A DNA stretch of 16,997 bases from Kocuria sp. p3-SID1428 (GTDB lineage Bacteria > Actinomycetota > Actinomycetes > Actinomycetales > Micrococcaceae). Numbering within the stretch: position 1 is the stretch's first letter; every line of letters begins with the position of its first letter. The position numbers and the translations under genes are program-made. The stretch covers positions 1 to 16,997 of the forward strand of contig NZ_JALXVH010000052.1 in the NCBI RefSeq assembly GCF_025149945.1, read 5' to 3'. The notes below the pieces were generated by a model, which was not told the DNA's origin, searched no databases, and worked only from the letters and a program-made list of their open reading frames with translations. This document shows, piece by piece, positions 15,202 through 16,997 of this stretch.

Positions 15202-15224
15202 CGCGATGATCGCGGATCAGCGTA
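15202..15224 (-). promoter_or_regulatory. Possible uracil permease promoter with palindromic operator
   Basis: On the minus strand TACGCT (15224 to 15219) fits a TAnnnT -10 box. Five bases downstream lies CGCGATGATCGCG (15202-15214), a perfect 13-bp palindrome centred on G that would cover the transcription start. A repressor bound there would block the promoter. No clear -35 is visible, and both elements are short. Confidence 0.35.
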
Positions 15225-15261
15225 GCCGCCGGTCGGGGTCCGCGTCGGCCCAGATGCCGAC

Positions 15262-15299
15262 GGCCAGGCGGCCAGGCGGCCAGGCGGCCAGGCGGCCGC
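15262..15299. repeat. Short tandem repeat, GGCCAGGC x 4 plus partial unit
   Basis: Four exact 8-bp units (15262-15293) are followed by GGCC of a fifth. The array lies in the 184-bp gap between the LysE gene stop and the uracil permease start, about 110-140 bp upstream of the latter. Exact repeats of this kind are prone to slippage and can alter promoter spacing. It is also open to an assembly copy-number error. Confidence 0.85.
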
Positions 15300-15335
15300 G
15301 GGGACGTCGTGATGGTCTGAGGGGCAGACGGCGCC

Positions 15336-16013
15336 TCAGCCGAGCAGGTGCACGAGCGCGGTGATGAGGAAGCCCAGGCCGACGGCGATGAAGAAGCAGC
15401 TGGCGAGGACATCGAAGCCCGAGCGGAAGCGGTCGATCACCGGAGCGAGGCGGCGCTGCGAGGCTGCCAGCGCAACGAGCCCGAACCACGCGATGGTGAG
15501 CACGATCAGAGTGCCGATCACGATCGCCGTCTGGAGGCTGACGATCCTGCCGGTGAGGAAGGGCGAGAAGATCGCCCCGAAGAACACGAGTGCCTTGGGG
15601 TTCGACAGGTTGGTGGCCAGGCCCCGCAGATAGGCATCGGCCCCGGCAGGGGCGGCCGTGCGGTCGCGTCCCACCGCCTGCTGCTGCGCGGTCGTGGGCT
15701 CCTGGGTGGTGCGCCCGCGGCGCGCGGCGCGCCAGGCGCGCAGCCCCGTCACGCCGATCAGCACCAGCATGAGCCCGCCCAGCAGCTCGAGCCAGCTCAT
15801 CAGCCCGGGCAGCGCCTGCAGCAGTGCGGAGAGCCCGAACAGGGCGCCGAGCAGCCAGACGGTCGCCCCCGTGGTGATGCCCAGTGCGGCCAGCAGCCCG
15901 GCTCGACGCGAGCGGGTGATGGACTGCTGGAGCACCAGGACCATGTCCGGGCCGGGTGCGGCCACGGCCACCATCCAGATCAGCGCCAGGCCCGGCAGCT
16001 GGGCGAGCTCCAT
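15336..16013 (-). CDS. LysE/RhtB-family amino-acid exporter
   Basis: This membrane protein is predicted to export amino acids or related metabolites such as threonine or homoserine lactone. The 225-residue length and about six hydrophobic helices are normal. The family block APGPDMVLVLQQSITRSRRAGLLAALGITTGATVW spans residues 19-52, and NPKALVFFGAIFSPFL follows the central polar loop (about 95-125, Arg/Gln/Ala-rich). It starts 4 nt after the stop of the ABC permease remnant, with AGAGG about 9 nt upstream of the ATG, and would be co-transcribed with it. The exported compound cannot be read from the sequence. Confidence 0.92.
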   Translation of the reverse strand: MELAQLPGLALIWMVAVAAPGPDMVLVLQQSITRSRRAGLLAALGITTGATVWLLGALFGLSALLQALPGLMSWLELLGGLMLVLIGVTGLRAWRAARRGRTTQEPTTAQQQAVGRDRTAAPAGADAYLRGLATNLSNPKALVFFGAIFSPFLTGRIVSLQTAIVIGTLIVLTIAWFGLVALAASQRRLAPVIDRFRSGFDVLASCFFIAVGLGFLITALVHLLG

Positions 16014-16017
16014 GGGT

Positions 16018-16476
16018 TCAGCCTCTCGATCGCTCGCGCAGCAGCCACTGCGCCAGGGTGTCCAGCGCGATGCCGATCAGCCCGATGAGGAGGATGACCA
16101 CGAGCATCTCGACGTAGGCCAGGCGATCGCGAGCATTGAGGATCTCATAGCCGAGGCCGGAGGAGACGCCGAGCATCTCGGCCGGGACGATGACCACCCA
16201 CGCGATGCCCAGCGCCAGGCGCACGCCCGTCATGGTGAAGGGCCGGATGCTCGGCAGCACGACGGTGCGCAGGACCTCCGTGCGGGTGGCTCCCAGCGTC
16301 CGGGCCACCCGCACGTGCAGCGGATCGAGCGCGGCCACGCCCGAGGCGGTGTTCAGCGCGACCGGCCACACCGCGGCGATCGCCACCAGGAAGATCACGG
16401 GGGCGTGCCCCACGCCGAACAGGGCGACCGCCACGGGCGCCCAGGACAACGGCGAGACCATCCGCAGGAACTGCAC
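16018..16476 (-). CDS. SsuC/TauC-like ABC transporter permease, N-terminally truncated
   Basis: This is the C-terminal portion of a permease from the nitrate/sulfonate/taurine importer group. The 152 residues from a GTG at 16476 contain hydrophobic helices and the EAA-type loop VARTLGATRTEVLRTVVLPSIRPFTMTGVRLALG. Permease-like sequence continues in frame upstream (LLGLLIGSAPRFRWASTPPV) to about 16540. It then meets a TAG codon at 16548-16546 in unrelated DNA. About 85 N-terminal residues of the usual 250-270 are missing. The remaining protein lacks the first helices and probably does not form a working channel. No binding protein or ATPase is seen. Sulfonate-type specificity is a family guess only. 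Confidence 0.72.
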   Translation of the reverse strand: MQFLRMVSPLSWAPVAVALFGVGHAPVIFLVAIAAVWPVALNTASGVAALDPLHVRVARTLGATRTEVLRTVVLPSIRPFTMTGVRLALGIAWVVIVPAEMLGVSSGLGYEILNARDRLAYVEMLVVILLIGLIGIALDTLAQWLLRERSRG

Positions 16477-16537
16477 GGGAGGCGTCGAGGCCCAGCGGAA
16501 GCGCGGGGCCGAGCCGATCAGCAGCCCCAGCAGGCTG

Positions 16538-16997
16538 GGATTCGCCTACCGGATGATCTCGCCGCGCCAGCTGCCCGGGATCCTGCTCGCGGCCACCAGG
16601 ACCACCTCGATCGTCATGATGCTGGTGGGCGTGGCCACGATCATGTCTTGGGTGATGTCGTACTCGCGGATCCCTCAGCTGATCGCCGAGACCATGCTGG
16701 GGATCACCGAGTCGCCCACGCTGATCCTGCTGGTGGCTGTGGGGACGTTCCTGGATCCCACGCCGGCGATCCTGATCTTCACCCCGCACTTCCTGCCCAT
16801 CGTCTCGGAGTACGGCGTGGACCCGATCCACTTCGGGCTGATCGTGGTGTTCGCGCCGTCGCTGGGCACCATCACCCCGCCGGTGGGCAACGTCCTGTTC
16901 GTCTCCGCCAAGGTCGCGGGGCTGCGCATCGAGCCCGTGATCGCTGCGCTGGTGCGGCTTCAGCGCTGTCCAGCCGGCAGGGGCGCCGCCCGGACAG
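16538..16997 (+). pseudogene. TRAP transporter large permease (DctM-like), fragment
   Basis: An open frame runs from about 16538 off the window edge. It encodes the last third of a DctM/SiaM-type membrane subunit. Matching blocks are FAYRMISPRQLPGILLAATRTTSIVMMLVGVATIMSWVM, GTFLDPTPAILIFTPHFLPIV, GVDPIHFGLIVV and TPPVGNVLFVSAKVAGLRIEPVIAAL. The normal 420-residue protein has about 280 residues before this point; none are here. The DNA to the left is the oppositely oriented ABC permease. The resemblance also fades after about 16955, short of the usual last helix. The helix before GTFLD appears about five residues short. No TRAP small subunit or binding protein is present in the window. Confidence 0.75.

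Noticed and set aside
15262..15299. Tandem GGCCAGGC units as a CRISPR-like array.
   Set aside because: Units are 8 bp with no spacers and no cas genes nearby; it is a simple tandem repeat.
15152..15412. N-terminal extension of the uracil permease to 15412.
   Set aside because: The added residues are low-complexity translation of the tandem repeat and overlap the end of the LysE-type gene. AGGAG before ATG 15151 marks a better start.

Overview
The window is high-GC DNA whose coding regions show the strong third-position G/C bias of an actinobacterium. Gene content (a long GapB-type GAPDH, a UraA-type permease, a NiaP-like MFS carrier, an HIBCH-type hydrolase, a fused two-domain peptide-ABC ATPase) fits Micrococcales, but I cannot name the genus from sequence alone. 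Most of the window is ordinary chromosomal metabolism and transport. I see no rRNA, tRNA, CRISPR array, transposase or defence cassette.

Layout. At the left end a GAPDH gene (18-1475, minus) diverges from a PfkB-family sugar kinase (1668-2678, plus) across a 192-bp spacer with two perfect hairpins and a 15-bp palindrome. A PEBP-family protein (2762-3262) overlaps a HAD phosphatase (3259-4164) by 4 bp. A glycerophosphodiester phosphodiesterase (4242-5114) has its own leaderless-type promoter. About 340 bp without an intact gene (5115-5452) holds a candidate promoter, a foldable leader and what looks like the first codons of a lost flavin-dependent monooxygenase. A peptide/nickel-class ABC importer operon follows: lipoprotein binding protein, two permeases and a double ATPase (5453-10970), closely spaced or with 4-bp overlaps. 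It is followed by a NiaP-like MFS transporter (11033-12433) and a 3-hydroxyisobutyryl-CoA hydrolase-like gene (12528-13607).

The right third is on the minus strand: a uracil/xanthine-type permease (13733-15151), a LysE/RhtB exporter (15336-16013) and an SsuC/TauC-like ABC permease remnant (16018 to about 16542). Between the convergent hydrolase and uracil permease lies the most striking non-coding object, an inverted repeat with 27-bp arms and an 8-nt loop (13658-13719).

At about 16540 the ABC permease reading frame stops abruptly, and the C-terminal part of a TRAP transporter large permease (DctM) begins on the opposite strand. Both genes lack their N-terminal parts at the same point. This is a rearrangement or an assembly chimera, and a second break is likely near 16955.

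Three genes (sugar kinase, GDPD, hydrolase) have a TACnnT box ending 6-7 nt before the ATG, the spacing expected of leaderless transcripts. I found no convincing undescribed multi-gene system. The best leads are the 27-bp-arm palindrome, the truncated monooxygenase with its leader, the 16540 junction and a 4 x 8-bp tandem repeat upstream of the uracil permease.
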